Part shown: one piece after another, positions 1 through 9,439 of the stretch
Position numbering within the stretch: position 1 is the first letter of the stretch
How the letters are laid out: each line of letters opens with the position of its first letter
From: Falsochrobactrum ovis
GTDB lineage: Bacteria; Pseudomonadota; Alphaproteobacteria; Rhizobiales; Rhizobiaceae
NCBI RefSeq assembly: GCF_003259955.1
Contig: NZ_QLMK01000004.1
Coordinates: 123,525-187,524 of the forward strand
DNA: 64,000 bases
Direction: 5' to 3'
Translations under genes and position numbers: made by a program
The notes under the pieces: model-generated
Seen by the model: only the letters and a program-made list of their open reading frames with translations
Databases searched by the model: none
Told to the model about the DNA's origin: nothing

Positions 1-329
1 GCATCAACAACGCGACCAAGAAGACCAGGACCAACTGGGACGTCAACAATTGCGCCGGTACGCTTTACAACGTCGCCTTCCTTGATGTCGCGGTCGGCAC
101 CGAAAATAACGACACCAACATTGTCGCTTTCCAAGTTAAGCGCCATGCCGCGAATTCCACCGGGGAATTCGACCATTTCACCGGCCTGCACATTGTCCAG
201 ACCATAAACACGAGCAATACCGTCACCGACGGACAGAACCTGACCGACTTCGGAGACTTCAGCCTCTTTGCCGAAATTCTTGATTTGCTCTTTCAGGATA
301 GCGGAAATTTCCGCAGCGCGGATGTCCAT
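1..329 (-). CDS. atpA: ATP synthase F1 subunit alpha, N-terminal part (cut by window edge)
   Basis: This is the N-terminal ~109 residues of the alpha subunit of F1 ATP synthase, the non-catalytic nucleotide-binding subunit of the membrane-bound ATP synthase. The reading begins [16 protein letters not shown] and continues through the beta-barrel domain ([18 protein letters not shown]), both standard for alphaproteobacterial AtpA. The start codon overlaps the atpH stop in the arrangement TGATG, which indicates translational coupling. The catalytic-fold part lies outside the window. Identification is from family knowledge and is firm. Confidence 0.96.
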   Translation of the reverse strand, partial: MDIRAAEISAILKEQIKNFGKEAEVSEVGQVLSVGDGIARVYGLDNVQAGEMVEFPGGIRGMALNLESDNVGVVIFGADRDIKEGDVVKRTGAIVDVPVGPGLLGRVVD

Positions 330-889
330 CAGCCGACCTCTTTCAGTGCAAGCTTAAGAGAAGAAAGTTTGGTGCGAAGGGACGTGTCGATCTGACGCGA
401 ACCCATCTTGACGATAAGACCGCCGAGGATCGACGGATCGACGGTGACGTTAACTGTCACGTCCTTGCCGGCTACGCTCTTGAGCGTCGCCTTCAATTCA
501 TTCTGCTGCGCAGAACTAAGCTCATGCGCAGAGATCACATCTGCAGAAATCTCACCGCGATGTTCGGCTGCAATTTTGCGGAATGCGGCAATAATGCCGG
601 GCAATGCAAATAAACGACGATTTTGCGCCACAACGCGCAGGAAATTTCCTACTAATCCTTTAATCCCGGCCTTATCAGCAATCTCGCTAATAGCGCGAAG
701 CTGATCCTCTGCCGAGAATACCGGGCTGGAAATCAGGCGCTTCAGGTCTTCGCTTCCGCTCAGAAGCGCCTCGAAACTGCCAAGATCTTTTTCCACAACA
801 GCAACAGAATCGGCTTCGAGTGCCAGCTCGAATAACGATCCCGCGTAGCGCTGTGCAACACCTGAAATGAGCGAAGACGATTCTGCCAC
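329..889 (-). CDS. atpH: ATP synthase F1 subunit delta
   Basis: AtpH is the stator subunit that joins F1 to the b subunits of Fo. The 186-residue product fits the family; the N-terminal helical domain ([19 protein letters not shown]) and the C-terminal signature ([20 protein letters not shown]) are both present. An ATG further upstream (952) would add 21 residues not found in relatives I know, so I chose the GTG at 889, giving VAESSSLIS. The Shine-Dalgarno is weak. The stop overlaps the atpA start by one base, so the two genes form the beginning of an atpHAGDC-type operon running off the left edge. Confidence 0.95.
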   Translation of the reverse strand: MAESSSLISGVAQRYAGSLFELALEADSVAVVEKDLGSFEALLSGSEDLKRLISSPVFSAEDQLRAISEIADKAGIKGLVGNFLRVVAQNRRLFALPGIIAAFRKIAAEHRGEISADVISAHELSSAQQNELKATLKSVAGKDVTVNVTVDPSILGGLIVKMGSRQIDTSLRTKLSSLKLALKEVG

Positions 890-1248
890 GAACAACCTGC
901 TCTCTACGTTGAAACCATCTTTTTGAAACCCACTGGAGTCATCTGGGCTCAAACCGATGATTTTATTGAATGTTTTCGGAAAACTCTGTGACGCGCGAAC
1001 GCGACAACACCGAAATGTGAATGCCGTCTAGCATAGACGAACGGGACTCGCAACACGCGAATCCCGGACTTTTGTGTAAGCTACGCAGCAATTTATGCTT
1101 AACTTGAACTGAACCAAATAGGTAACCCCCTGAATCCCTTTCCTTTATGCCTGCAAAAGGATGGTTTCACCATCCAAAACAAAGCAGCCTGCAGCAAAAT
1201 GTTGCAGTACCTTTCAACTGATTAAGTTATCTGGCTTGCAGCCCTTAT
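890..1248. other. Intergenic region upstream of atpH
   Basis: About 360 bases without a convincing gene. It must hold the promoter of the minus-strand atp operon, but I cannot pick out definite -35/-10 boxes. The only clear structure is the small hairpin at 1159-1175. A 21-residue in-frame extension of atpH (to 952) and an alternative-frame ORF over the neighbouring membrane-protein gene were set aside. Confidence 0.5.
1155..1175 (-). terminator. Short hairpin followed by T-run, possible terminator of the small membrane-protein gene
   Basis: The minus-strand transcript would form GGATGG / CCATCC (6 bp, 5-base loop, 1159-1175) followed by TTTTGC. It lies ~75 bases downstream of the gene ending at 1249. 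The stem is short, so this is a weak candidate. Confidence 0.4.
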
Positions 1249-1638
1249 TTAAGCGATAAATCCGAATGCATAAAGCAAAGGGCCTGCCGCCAATACGAAT
1301 TCCAATAAAGCTGCGATGATGCTGTAAAAACTGGCTCGTTTTACAGACAATACCGAAATAATGCGTCCAAATAGCACAAAACCCCAACAAGCCCCGAGCA
1401 CCAACCATAAAAATGGTTGCGCAAAAATCAGGCAGCCAAGTCCCACTCCCAGATAAAAGCCAGCTAGCGTCGCCCGGATGGATGCATAGGCCTCCAGGCT
1501 GCCATGAGCTGGCTGCAACCGCAGGACCTTCATCGTAATACCGGGAGCAAAAAACATGATCACTCCGAAGAGAGACGTGACCGCAGCCGAACTCCAGGCT
1601 AACCATTCGCCAGTACTTGCCGGAAGATAGAATTCCAT
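1249..1638 (-). CDS. Small four-helix integral membrane protein, DUF4345-like
   Basis: A 129-residue, very hydrophobic protein with about four predicted membrane segments (roughly residues 14-32, 50-72, 74-92 and 103-126). The motif ASIRATLAGFYLGVG between helices 1 and 2 resembles the DUF4345/YqjF-like small membrane families (family knowledge, uncertain). No catalytic residues are evident and no function can be given. It lies 24 bases downstream of priA on the same strand and could be co-transcribed with it. A GC-rich alternate-frame ORF (1214-1606) covers the same bases and is a shadow. Confidence 0.7.
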   Translation of the reverse strand: MEFYLPASTGEWLAWSSAAVTSLFGVIMFFAPGITMKVLRLQPAHGSLEAYASIRATLAGFYLGVGLGCLIFAQPFLWLVLGACWGFVLFGRIISVLSVKRASFYSIIAALLEFVLAAGPLLYAFGFIA

Positions 1639-1662
1639 TCGCTTTCGCCCTTTATAATTTTA

Positions 1663-3873
1663 TCAGAGGAAACTCTGGGGATCGATATCAACCTGCACCC
1701 GAAGAGACCCGCGTTCCTTGGGCGCATTTGCCAGCATAGCTCTGATAAAGCTTTGAATATCTGAACGTTTGGTTCCCTGCACCAAAATTCGAAACCGATA
1801 GCGTCCCCGGACCAGCGCAAGGGGAGCCTCAGCCGGACCCAATACAGAAATCTCACTAGAATGTGGTGCAGCGCGGCGTAAAGCCCGCGCATGTGCTTCT
1901 GCATCATTACGATTGTCAGCAGAAATAATTAGCGCAGCCAGTCGCCCAAATGGAGGAAGATTGCTGCGCTGACGCTCCTCAATTTCGCGTTCATAGAATG
2001 CTTCCGAATCACCGCTGACAATGGCTCGCATGACAGGGTGATCCGGCTGATAAGTCTGAATCAAGCCAAGGCTTTTGCGCCCCGTGCGCCCTGCCCGTCC
2101 TGTTACCTGATTAAGCAGTTGAAAAGTGCGTTCAGCTGCACGCGGATCGCCATTGGCAAGACCAAGATCCGCATCCACTATTCCCACAAGCGTCATATTT
2201 GGAAAGTTGTGCCCTTTCGCAACAAGCTGTGTGCCAATTACAATATCGGCCTCACCCTTGGCGATAGCATCCAGTTCCAATCTCAGCCTTTTGACCCCGC
2301 CGGCAATATCAGACGAAAGCACGATGATTCGGGCATCTTCAAATCCGGCCGCGACCTCTTCAGCAATGCGCTCGACACCCGGCCCACAAGCTACCAGATG
2401 ATCCAGCGTGCCGCATTCGGGACATGCTTCGGGCACTGGCTCATGGTAACCACATTGATGGCACATAAGTTGACTGCGAAACCGATGCTCGACCAGCCAG
2501 CTTGAACATTGTGGGCATTGAAAACGATGACCGCACACCCGGCACAATGTCAGCGGTGCATATCCGCGCCGATTGAGGAACAGCAAAGCCTGCTCACCTC
2601 TTTTCACGGTATTGCCAATTTCTTCAGTCAGCGCGGGCGAAAGAAACCTTCCCGGCGGCGGCGGCGAACGACGCATATCGATGGTCTTGAGCGTCGGCAG
2701 GGCCGCATCTGCATAGCGACCATAGAGCTTGATTCTTCTATAACGCCCCTGATCAGCATTGACCTGGCTTTCTATCGAAGGCGTTGCCGAAGCCAGAATC
2801 ACTGGAAAGCCGCCAATGTGACCACGTACCACGGCCATATCGCGCGCATTATAAAAAACCCGATCTTCCTGCTTATAGGCCGGATCGTGTTCTTCATCGA
2901 CCACAATTAGCCCCAACTCGCGAAAGGGCAGAAAAAGCGCTGATCGCGCTCCCGCCACCACACGAACCCTGCCTTCTGCGATTTGACGCCAAACCCGCTC
3001 CCGCATCCGTGGCGCAAGATCGGAATGCCACTCCGCAGGTTTCGTGCCGAATCGGTCGTGAAAGCGATCTAGAAATTGTTGAGTTAGAGCAATTTCAGGC
3101 AATAGAATCAGCACTTGCTTGCCTTGATCCAAGGCTTTGGCAACCGCTTCAAAATAAACCTCAGTCTTGCCAGATCCCGTCACACCATCAAGCAATGACA
3201 CAGAAAAACAATCGGCCTCCACCGCTTCCGCCAGCATATCTGCTGCCGCCTGCTGATCTTCCGACAAAACCGCCCGGGCATAATTCGTGTCAGGCTGAGC
3301 CACCACGGCTGGCGGCGGCAACATGATTTCGTCAAAAACCCCTTGAGACTTAAGACCATCAACAACGGTTTGCGAGACACCGGCTGCATGCGCAAGGCCT
3401 GAGCGCGTCCATGTCAGCCCATTACCGGCAAGCTCCAACACCTTAGCCCGCGCAGAAGTAACGCGTTCTGGTTCCTTGCCATTATAGCGTATTCCCGGCA
3501 CCAGCGGCTCTGGGTCGAAGGCTGCTGGCGCACGCAGAACCATTCGCGCCACCATTCCAGGGGGCGAAAGCGTATAATCTGCTGCCCAACGCATGAAGCG
3601 CATCATTTCTAAATTCACCGCAGGGCAATCGAAAACTTCTGAAATCGGACGCAGTTTTTTTGTGTCTACAATGTCAGTCACCCCTTCGCAAACGATTCCC
3701 GCTACCTGCCGTGGACCCAATGGAACACGAACAATAGAACCCGGCTGGACCTTCATCCCCTCCGGCACCATATAAGAATAAGGCCGCTCAGCAGGCATGG
3801 GTACAAGGACCGGCACCACCCTGTGTGAGAGTTCCGGGAATAGCGTTGAATTATCCTGCGAATCTTTTGACAT
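1663..3873 (-). CDS. priA: Primosomal replication restart helicase PriA
   Basis: PriA is the superfamily 2 DNA helicase that recognises collapsed forks and reloads the replisome. The 736-residue product carries Walker A (DGVTGSGKTEVYF), a DEEH Walker B box (VVDEEHDPAYKQ), the cysteine-rich zinc-binding module with CxxC pairs (CRVCG, CPQC, CHQCG, CPECG) and the late helicase motif ending in VTGRAGR. An ATG 93 bases upstream (3966) is open, but relatives begin near MSKDSQDNSTLFPELSHR, so 3873 was chosen, with AAGGT upstream. It is divergent from the transaldolase gene. Confidence 0.96.
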   Translation of the reverse strand: MSKDSQDNSTLFPELSHRVVPVLVPMPAERPYSYMVPEGMKVQPGSIVRVPLGPRQVAGIVCEGVTDIVDTKKLRPISEVFDCPAVNLEMMRFMRWAADYTLSPPGMVARMVLRAPAAFDPEPLVPGIRYNGKEPERVTSARAKVLELAGNGLTWTRSGLAHAAGVSQTVVDGLKSQGVFDEIMLPPPAVVAQPDTNYARAVLSEDQQAAADMLAEAVEADCFSVSLLDGVTGSGKTEVYFEAVAKALDQGKQVLILLPEIALTQQFLDRFHDRFGTKPAEWHSDLAPRMRERVWRQIAEGRVRVVAGARSALFLPFRELGLIVVDEEHDPAYKQEDRVFYNARDMAVVRGHIGGFPVILASATPSIESQVNADQGRYRRIKLYGRYADAALPTLKTIDMRRSPPPPGRFLSPALTEEIGNTVKRGEQALLFLNRRGYAPLTLCRVCGHRFQCPQCSSWLVEHRFRSQLMCHQCGYHEPVPEACPECGTLDHLVACGPGVERIAEEVAAGFEDARIIVLSSDIAGGVKRLRLELDAIAKGEADIVIGTQLVAKGHNFPNMTLVGIVDADLGLANGDPRAAERTFQLLNQVTGRAGRTGRKSLGLIQTYQPDHPVMRAIVSGDSEAFYEREIEERQRSNLPPFGRLAALIISADNRNDAEAHARALRRAAPHSSEISVLGPAEAPLALVRGRYRFRILVQGTKRSDIQSFIRAMLANAPKERGSLRVQVDIDPQSFL

Positions 3874-4057
3874 GATTGCGTGACCTTGGCGCGACTTTGC
3901 GCTAAAGAAAAGCCACCTTCCGGGACTTTGGCCCAGAACTCGGTTATTTGGTGGATAGACATTCAATGATGTGTCCCTACCGAATCACCAATCACAGATC
4001 CTGGGCGACTAGATTTAGTGTCCTATACACTCACGCTCATCATGGAGGAACGCTACT

Positions 4058-4711
4058 ATGAAATTTTTCGTCGACACAGCGGACGTTGAAGCTATCCGCG
4101 AACTCAACGACCTCGGATTGGTTGATGGTGTGACCACCAACCCTTCGCTGATCGCAAAATCAGGCCGCAACATTCTCGAAGTCACCAAAGAAATTTGTGA
4201 CATCGTTAAAGGCCCGGTTTCAGCCGAAGTTACCGCTACCGAATATGACGATATGATGAAGGAAGCTGCGGTTCTTTCGAAAATCGCAGACAATATCTGC
4301 ATTAAGCTTCCATTGACTCTTGATGGCTTGAAGGCTTGCAAACATCTGGTTTCAGACGGCCACAAGACCAATGTCACTCTTTGCTTCTCGGCTAATCAAG
4401 CGCTGCTCGCTGCCAAAGCAGGTGCAACATATATTTCGCCTTTCATCGGTCGCGTTGATGATACGGGCATTAACGGCATGGAATTGATTGCTGAAATCCG
4501 CACCATCTATGACAATTACGATTTCCGCACGGAAATTCTTGCTGCGTCGATCCGGACCGTCAATCACGTCAAGGAAGCAGCTCTGATCGGCGCTGACGTT
4601 GTAACCGCGCCGCCAGCAACGCTAAAAGCCCTAGTCAAGCACCCGCTGACCGATAAGGGACTTGAAGCATTCTTGGCTGACTGGGCAAAGACCGGCCAGA
4701 AAATTGCTTAA
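4058..4711 (+). CDS. tal: TalC-type transaldolase
   Basis: A 217-residue class I aldolase of the small TalC/FSA family, working in the non-oxidative pentose phosphate pathway (sedoheptulose-7-P + glyceraldehyde-3-P to erythrose-4-P + fructose-6-P). The Schiff-base lysine is K83 in NICIKLPLT. Members split into transaldolases and fructose-6-P aldolases by two active-site residues: the aldolase has Gln and Tyr, transaldolases Glu and Phe. This protein has E57 (VSAEV) and F129 (YISPFIGR), so I predict transaldolase activity. It is monocistronic, closed by a strong terminator at 4731, and divergent from priA. Confidence 0.93.
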   Translation: MKFFVDTADVEAIRELNDLGLVDGVTTNPSLIAKSGRNILEVTKEICDIVKGPVSAEVTATEYDDMMKEAAVLSKIADNICIKLPLTLDGLKACKHLVSDGHKTNVTLCFSANQALLAAKAGATYISPFIGRVDDTGINGMELIAEIRTIYDNYDFRTEILAASIRTVNHVKEAALIGADVVTAPPATLKALVKHPLTDKGLEAFLADWAKTGQKIA

Positions 4712-4730
4712 TCTTAGCTAAAAACGATAA

Positions 4731-4758
4731 ACGGCGGGTTACAACCCGCCGTTTTTTT
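4731..4758 (+). terminator. Rho-independent terminator of the transaldolase gene
   Basis: A 9-bp GC-rich stem ACGGCGGGT / ACCCGCCGT with a 4-base loop, followed by seven T residues (4752-4758). It lies 20 bases after the stop codon. Confidence 0.93.
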
Positions 4759-4797
4759 GAACATCCAAGCGTTGAATAAGCCAAATAAAAGATGCCA

Positions 4798-4829
4798 AAC
4801 AAAAAGGCAGCGTGGTTCACGCTGCCTTT
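4798..4829 (-). terminator. Rho-independent terminator of leuS-lptE
   Basis: Inverted repeat AAAGGCAGCGTG / CACGCTGCCTTT (4803-4829) with a 3-base loop. In the minus-strand transcript it is followed by a U-run (TTTTTGTTT). It sits 21 bases after the lptE stop and closes the operon there. The T-run on the plus side is shorter, so the main direction is minus. Confidence 0.9.
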
Positions 4830-4849
4830 ATTGATTAGTTTTTCGACAA

Positions 4850-5428
4850 TCAGAGCTTGGAAAGCTTCATCGCAATTGCAAGATAGACTTGTTCTGCCAA
4901 TTCTTCTGCCGCACGCTTTGTTGCATCGCGCTCGGCGCGCAGATTAGCAAACTCCTGGCGTGGACGATCAAAAGAGGCGCCAACAGTACGTCGGCCTGTA
5001 GCTACTGGCTTACCATCAGCGTCAAGCAACACGAAATTTGAATTCGCTTTTACCGTACCCGCCGAAGGACGACCCGTCCGGTCAGTTAGATCACCAATAT
5101 CGACATTAACAGCCGAAATTACCGATTTGCTCAAACCAAGGCGCAGCCGATAGACCGGGTTTGCGGGCTCACCCGCACCTCCGCCGAGCAGGAAGATCAA
5201 TCTATTGCGTACTTGCTGCCCAAAAATATCTCCGACCGGTTCAACAGCAACCGAGGCAAGTTTGCTACGCATATCTGGCGTAACGCTCCCACCTATCGTG
5301 CTTCCTGATCCGCCCGATGAATAAAGCGGCTGCACAGTACAGCCGGCAATAAACACCACCGCGAACAGGGCTATGAGAACGGCGCAAAAGCGCTTTGGGG
5401 CATGTGCGAGGCGATCAGGCAACGACAT
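4850..5428 (-). CDS. lptE: LPS-assembly lipoprotein LptE
   Basis: LptE is the outer-membrane lipoprotein that plugs the LptD translocon and delivers lipopolysaccharide to the cell surface. The 192-residue product has a basic N-terminus, a hydrophobic stretch ([17 protein letters not shown]) and a lipobox with the lipidated cysteine in [10 protein letters not shown]. The rest matches the divergent alphaproteobacterial family ([11 protein letters not shown]; a C-terminal helix with [17 protein letters not shown]). The start at 5428 lies 14 bases inside leuS, so translation is coupled. An upstream in-frame start was rejected because it reads deep into leuS. holA, which usually follows lptE in this order, is absent here. 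Confidence 0.88.
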   Translation of the reverse strand: MSLPDRLAHAPKRFCAVLIALFAVVFIAGCTVQPLYSSGGSGSTIGGSVTPDMRSKLASVAVEPVGDIFGQQVRNRLIFLLGGGAGEPANPVYRLRLGLSKSVISAVNVDIGDLTDRTGRPSAGTVKANSNFVLLDADGKPVATGRRTVGASFDRPRQEFANLRAERDATKRAAEELAEQVYLAIAMKLSKL

Positions 5429-8048
5429 TGATGATCCTTTGCGGCACCACGATGATCTTTTTTGGCGAGCCCCCGTTAAGCGCGGCCTTGACAAAGTCAA
5501 GTTCGAGCACCGCCTGCTGAATACTAGCTTGATCAGCGTCGCGGGCGATTGTCAAATCCCCTCGCTTCTTTCCGTTGACCTGAACGGGCAAAACGATCTC
5601 GTTTTCCACGATCAATGCTGGATCATAGGTCGGCCACGGCGCACGCGCCACGAGCATTTCCTCTCCAGCCACCGTGCCACCCAGTTCTTTGAGGCACTGT
5701 TCCGCCAAATGTGGCATCATAGGCGCCAACATGACAATAAGCATTTCGGTGGCTTCACGCAATGCACCCTTCAACGAATCATCGGCCTTGCCGCCCGCTG
5801 CTCGTTGCAATGCGCCGCCAATTGCATTCACAAGCTCATAAAGCTTTGCAACAGCACGGTTAAATGCAAGCTTCTCAATGTCCTCTCCCACTCCCTTAAC
5901 TGCCTTATGCGCAGCTTTAGAAATGACGAGAGCCTCGCCTTCTTGGCCCGTTTTGGGTGCAACACCGCGCAGTGCCTCGGCGGATTCAGCAATCAAACGC
6001 CAGATGCGCTGGACAAAACGATGCGCGCCTTCAGCTCCCGCTTCGGTCCAGATCACGTCGCGTTCTGGCGGGGAGTCGGACAGCATGAACCAGCGCGCCG
6101 TATCTGCACCATAGGATGCGATAATGTCGTCCGGATCGACCACGTTCTTTTTCGACTTCGACATTTTTTCGATAGAGCCAATTTCAACCGGCTCTCCGGT
6201 CTCAATCAGCGTGGCGCGTCGTTTGCCATCCTGTTCTTCAATACGAATATCGGCGGGCGCGACCCATTGGCCATTGGCCTTATAGGTTTCATGCACCACC
6301 ATTCCTTGCGTGAACAAGCCTTTGAAAGGCTCGTCAATGCCAACATGGCCCGCAACTTTCATCGCACGGGTGAAGAAACGCGAATAAAGCAGATGCAAAA
6401 TAGCGTGTTCGACACCACCAATATATTGATCCACAGGCAACCAGTGATCTGCAACCGCACGATCAGTAGGCTCATTTTCCCAAGGCGCTGTGAAGCGAGT
6501 ATAATACCAAGATGAATCGACGAAAGTATCCATTGTGTCGGTTTCGCGACGTGCGTCCCCACCGCATTTTGGACATTTCACATGCCGCCAAGTCGCATGA
6601 CGATCAAGCGGATTGCCGGGACGGTCGAATTCAACATCATCCGGCAGTTTAACTGGCAGATCAGCACGCGGTACCGGATTAACACCACAGCTTTCGCAAT
6701 GGATCATCGGGATCGGGCAACCCCAATAGCGCTGACGTGAAATCCCCCAGTCGCGCAGACGATACTGCACCTTGCGGCTAGCCTGAGGACGGCCATCAAG
6801 TTGCGTATTTTCAAGACGTTTTGCAACTTCCTCAAAAGCGTCCTTGGGCGACATTCCGTCAAGAAACCGCGAATTGATCATCACACCATCATCCGTATAG
6901 GCGGTGTCAGTGATCTTGAAATTTTCCGCGTTCTCACCCTTAGGCATCACAACCGGGACAACCGGTAGATCGTATTTATTAGCAAAATCCAGATCACGCT
7001 GATCGCCCGACGGGCAGCCAAACACCGCACCGGTGCCATAATCCATCAACACGAAATTTGCGACATAGATCGGCAGCTCCCAATTGTCATCAAATGGATG
7101 CTTGACCTTAACGCCCGTATCAACACCCTTCTTCTCAGCTGTTTCAAGCGCTGCCAAAGACGTGCCTGCATGGTGACACTCAGCAATGAAACCAGAGAGC
7201 TCTTCATTGCTCTGCGCAAGCTTCTTTGCCAAAGGATGATCGGCCGCAATCGCAATAAAAGAAGCGCCAAACAGCGTATCAGGCCGGGTCGTATAGACCT
7301 CTACTTCCGAGAAACCTTCCGGCGCGGTTTTATCATCAAGTGCAAACCGAACTTGCAAACCTTCCGATTTACCGATCCAATTTTTCTGCATCAGGCGGAC
7401 CTTGTCCGGCCACTGATCAAGCGTGTCGAGGCCAGCGAGCAATTCTTCGCTGAAATCCGTGATCTTAAAAAACCACTGCGTCAGCTCACGCTGCTCAACC
7501 AGCGCGCCCGAACGCCAGCCGCGACCATCCACAACCTGCTCATTGGCAAGCACCGTGTTATCCACCGGATCCCAATTGACCTTGGACGTCTTGCGGGTCA
7601 CCAGACCTTTTTCGAACAGATCAATAAACAGCATCTGCTGGCGGTGATAATAATCCACATCACAAGTGGCAAATTCACGGGTCCAGTCGAGAGACAGCCC
7701 CATGGATTTGAGCTGCCGTTTCATCGTAGCGATATTCTCGTAGGTCCATTCCTTTGGGTGAACCTTGTTCTGCATGGCAGCATTTTCGGCTGGCATCCCG
7801 AATGCATCCCAGCCCATCGGGTGCAGAACGTTAAAGCCTTTAGCGCGCTTATATCGCGCTACGACATCGCCCATCGCATAGTTTCGCACATGGCCCATGT
7901 GAATGCGCCCCGATGGATAGGGAAACATTTCGAGCACATAATACTTCTCGCGGGGATCGCTGTTGTCCGTCTCGAAAGTGCGGTCCTCTTCCCAGACTTT
8001 TTGCCAGTAAGCTTCCGCCACGCGCGGATTATAACGTTCAGCTGCCAT
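5415..8048 (-). CDS. leuS: Leucyl-tRNA synthetase
   Basis: Cytoplasmic class Ia aminoacyl-tRNA synthetase that charges tRNA-Leu. The 877-residue length is normal. The HIGH motif appears as HMGH (residues 50-53, in [14 protein letters not shown]) and the KMSKS loop as [10 protein letters not shown]. The editing (CP1) insertion, with the TRPDTLFG threonine-rich signature, lies between them. The C-terminal domain ends with PQRIINVVA and overlaps lptE. Two long ORFs on the opposite strand within this gene are shadows caused by codon bias. It is divergent from yggS, with a ~120-base shared promoter region. Confidence 0.97.
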   Translation of the reverse strand: MAAERYNPRVAEAYWQKVWEEDRTFETDNSDPREKYYVLEMFPYPSGRIHMGHVRNYAMGDVVARYKRAKGFNVLHPMGWDAFGMPAENAAMQNKVHPKEWTYENIATMKRQLKSMGLSLDWTREFATCDVDYYHRQQMLFIDLFEKGLVTRKTSKVNWDPVDNTVLANEQVVDGRGWRSGALVEQRELTQWFFKITDFSEELLAGLDTLDQWPDKVRLMQKNWIGKSEGLQVRFALDDKTAPEGFSEVEVYTTRPDTLFGASFIAIAADHPLAKKLAQSNEELSGFIAECHHAGTSLAALETAEKKGVDTGVKVKHPFDDNWELPIYVANFVLMDYGTGAVFGCPSGDQRDLDFANKYDLPVVPVVMPKGENAENFKITDTAYTDDGVMINSRFLDGMSPKDAFEEVAKRLENTQLDGRPQASRKVQYRLRDWGISRQRYWGCPIPMIHCESCGVNPVPRADLPVKLPDDVEFDRPGNPLDRHATWRHVKCPKCGGDARRETDTMDTFVDSSWYYTRFTAPWENEPTDRAVADHWLPVDQYIGGVEHAILHLLYSRFFTRAMKVAGHVGIDEPFKGLFTQGMVVHETYKANGQWVAPADIRIEEQDGKRRATLIETGEPVEIGSIEKMSKSKKNVVDPDDIIASYGADTARWFMLSDSPPERDVIWTEAGAEGAHRFVQRIWRLIAESAEALRGVAPKTGQEGEALVISKAAHKAVKGVGEDIEKLAFNRAVAKLYELVNAIGGALQRAAGGKADDSLKGALREATEMLIVMLAPMMPHLAEQCLKELGGTVAGEEMLVARAPWPTYDPALIVENEIVLPVQVNGKKRGDLTIARDADQASIQQAVLELDFVKAALNGGSPKKIIVVPQRIINVVA

Positions 8049-8168
8049 GTGCGTGTTTACTCATATGAAGATGATACATAGATAGAGTCGATATTCACGC
8101 CGACCTTCAACACGTATTGGTGAAAGCGTCAAGTTTTTGCGCACGAAAAGCCTGAAAGCAGGAGTTCC

Positions 8169-8849
8169 ATGACAGATATTGTAGCAAACCTGAACTCGGT
8201 CAAAGCTAAAATTGCCGAAGCTGAAAAAGAAGCCGGTCGAGCACAAGGAACCGTGACGCTCGTAGCCGTTTCGAAAACCTTTGACGCCGATGCAATCCGC
8301 CCAGTGCTTGATGCGGGCCATCGGATCTTTGGCGAAAACCGTGTTCAAGAGGCGCAAAGCAAATGGCCGCAACTCCGTGAAACCTATGCGGGCATCGAAC
8401 TTCACCTCATCGGCCCTCTTCAATCCAACAAAGCTGCTGATGCCGTGGCCCTGTTTGACGTGATTGAGACGATCGATCGCGAAAGAATCGCAGCCGCGAT
8501 TGCAAAGGAGATCAAAAAACAAAATCGCGCGCCAAAACTCTATGTTCAGGTCAATACCGGGCTGGAGCCGCAAAAAGCAGGCATAACCCCGCAGGAAGCT
8601 GCTACTTTCATTGAACACTGTCGTAACCATCACGGACTTCAAATCGAAGGGCTGATGTGCATTCCCCCTGCCGATGAAAATCCCGGTCCACATTTCGCCC
8701 TTTTGGAAAAACTTGCCCGCGAGGCAGGCGTTGAAAAGCTCTCCATGGGCATGTCAGGTGATTTTGAAACAGCCATCGGCTTTGGCGCTACCTCTGTGCG
8801 CGTTGGGTCTAGCATCTTTGGCGGACGCGATTATTCAGCGCCCGCCTGA
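8169..8849 (+). CDS. yggS: YggS-family PLP homeostasis protein
   Basis: A 226-residue PLP-binding protein of the YggS/PROSC family (alanine racemase-like TIM barrel fold type III), which controls free pyridoxal phosphate and amino-acid pools without a known catalytic reaction. The PLP lysine lies in LVAVSKTF; FGENRVQEAQSKW, LHLIGPLQSNK and LSMGMSGDFETAI are the family signatures. An AGGAG sequence precedes the ATG at a good spacing. It is divergently placed relative to leuS. Confidence 0.94.
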   Translation: MTDIVANLNSVKAKIAEAEKEAGRAQGTVTLVAVSKTFDADAIRPVLDAGHRIFGENRVQEAQSKWPQLRETYAGIELHLIGPLQSNKAADAVALFDVIETIDRERIAAAIAKEIKKQNRAPKLYVQVNTGLEPQKAGITPQEAATFIEHCRNHHGLQIEGLMCIPPADENPGPHFALLEKLAREAGVEKLSMGMSGDFETAIGFGATSVRVGSSIFGGRDYSAPA

Positions 8850-8878
8850 TTAGCCCTAACTGATCAACGCAAATGCAA

Positions 8879-9166
8879 TCAGTGAAGCACAATTTCGCCG
8901 GTCACATTCTTCCAGTCCGAAGGTCCGAGCAAACGATGATGCGCATAGCTTACTGAATGAAGCGGGCCTTCAATCTTTCGCTGCCAAAATTTGATAAATC
9001 GATAGAGCGCCGGGAAATCTGGCGCAATATCGTAGTCCTGCCAGACAAAAAGCTGCAAAAGATGTGGATGATCCGGCATATGGTAGAAAATTTTTGCCGT
9101 CGTAAGCCCGTAACCGGCAAGCTGCAATTCAAATGCTGACTTCGATTTTAAGGTCGAGTTCGTCAT
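8879..9166 (-). CDS. usg: Usg family protein
   Basis: A 95-residue soluble protein of the Usg family, found mainly in alphaproteobacteria; the function is not established, though an old name links it to the trp genes. The signatures YHMPDHPHLLQLFVWQDYD and FWQRKIEGPLHSV are present. AAGGGG lies 8-12 bases before the ATG. It is convergent with yggS (29-base gap) and has no obvious operon partner. Confidence 0.88.
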   Translation of the reverse strand: MTNSTLKSKSAFELQLAGYGLTTAKIFYHMPDHPHLLQLFVWQDYDIAPDFPALYRFIKFWQRKIEGPLHSVSYAHHRLLGPSDWKNVTGEIVLH

Positions 9167-9439
9167 GCGCTTCCCCTTTATAATGACGCGCTCTCAAGAT
9201 CACACCTAAATATATTCCGTAAAATTTATTTTTTAAACTGTAAAAACAACAGTTTAGCACTAGATTCCCCTAAGTGCTGCCAAATTATTCTTTTTTCAAT
9301 TGCATTTCTGTAGACCAAATGGACCTGCTTTGTTTAATTTACCTTCCGAGTTTTAGCTTATAAAACGACTGGCGGCGGATTTGCTTTTATGCAAGCTGTC
9401 GATAGCGGCGGAGGAACGCCGTATTGTTAGGAGGATTTC

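Noticed and set aside
2038-3326. Several plus-strand open frames over priA
   Set aside because: Shadows of priA codon bias; no start signals, low-complexity Arg/Pro-rich translations.
5373-6515. A 380-residue open frame on the plus strand inside leuS
   Set aside because: Antisense to a complete, motif-rich leuS; no ribosome-binding site or family resemblance. The same holds for the 327-residue frame at 7098-8081.
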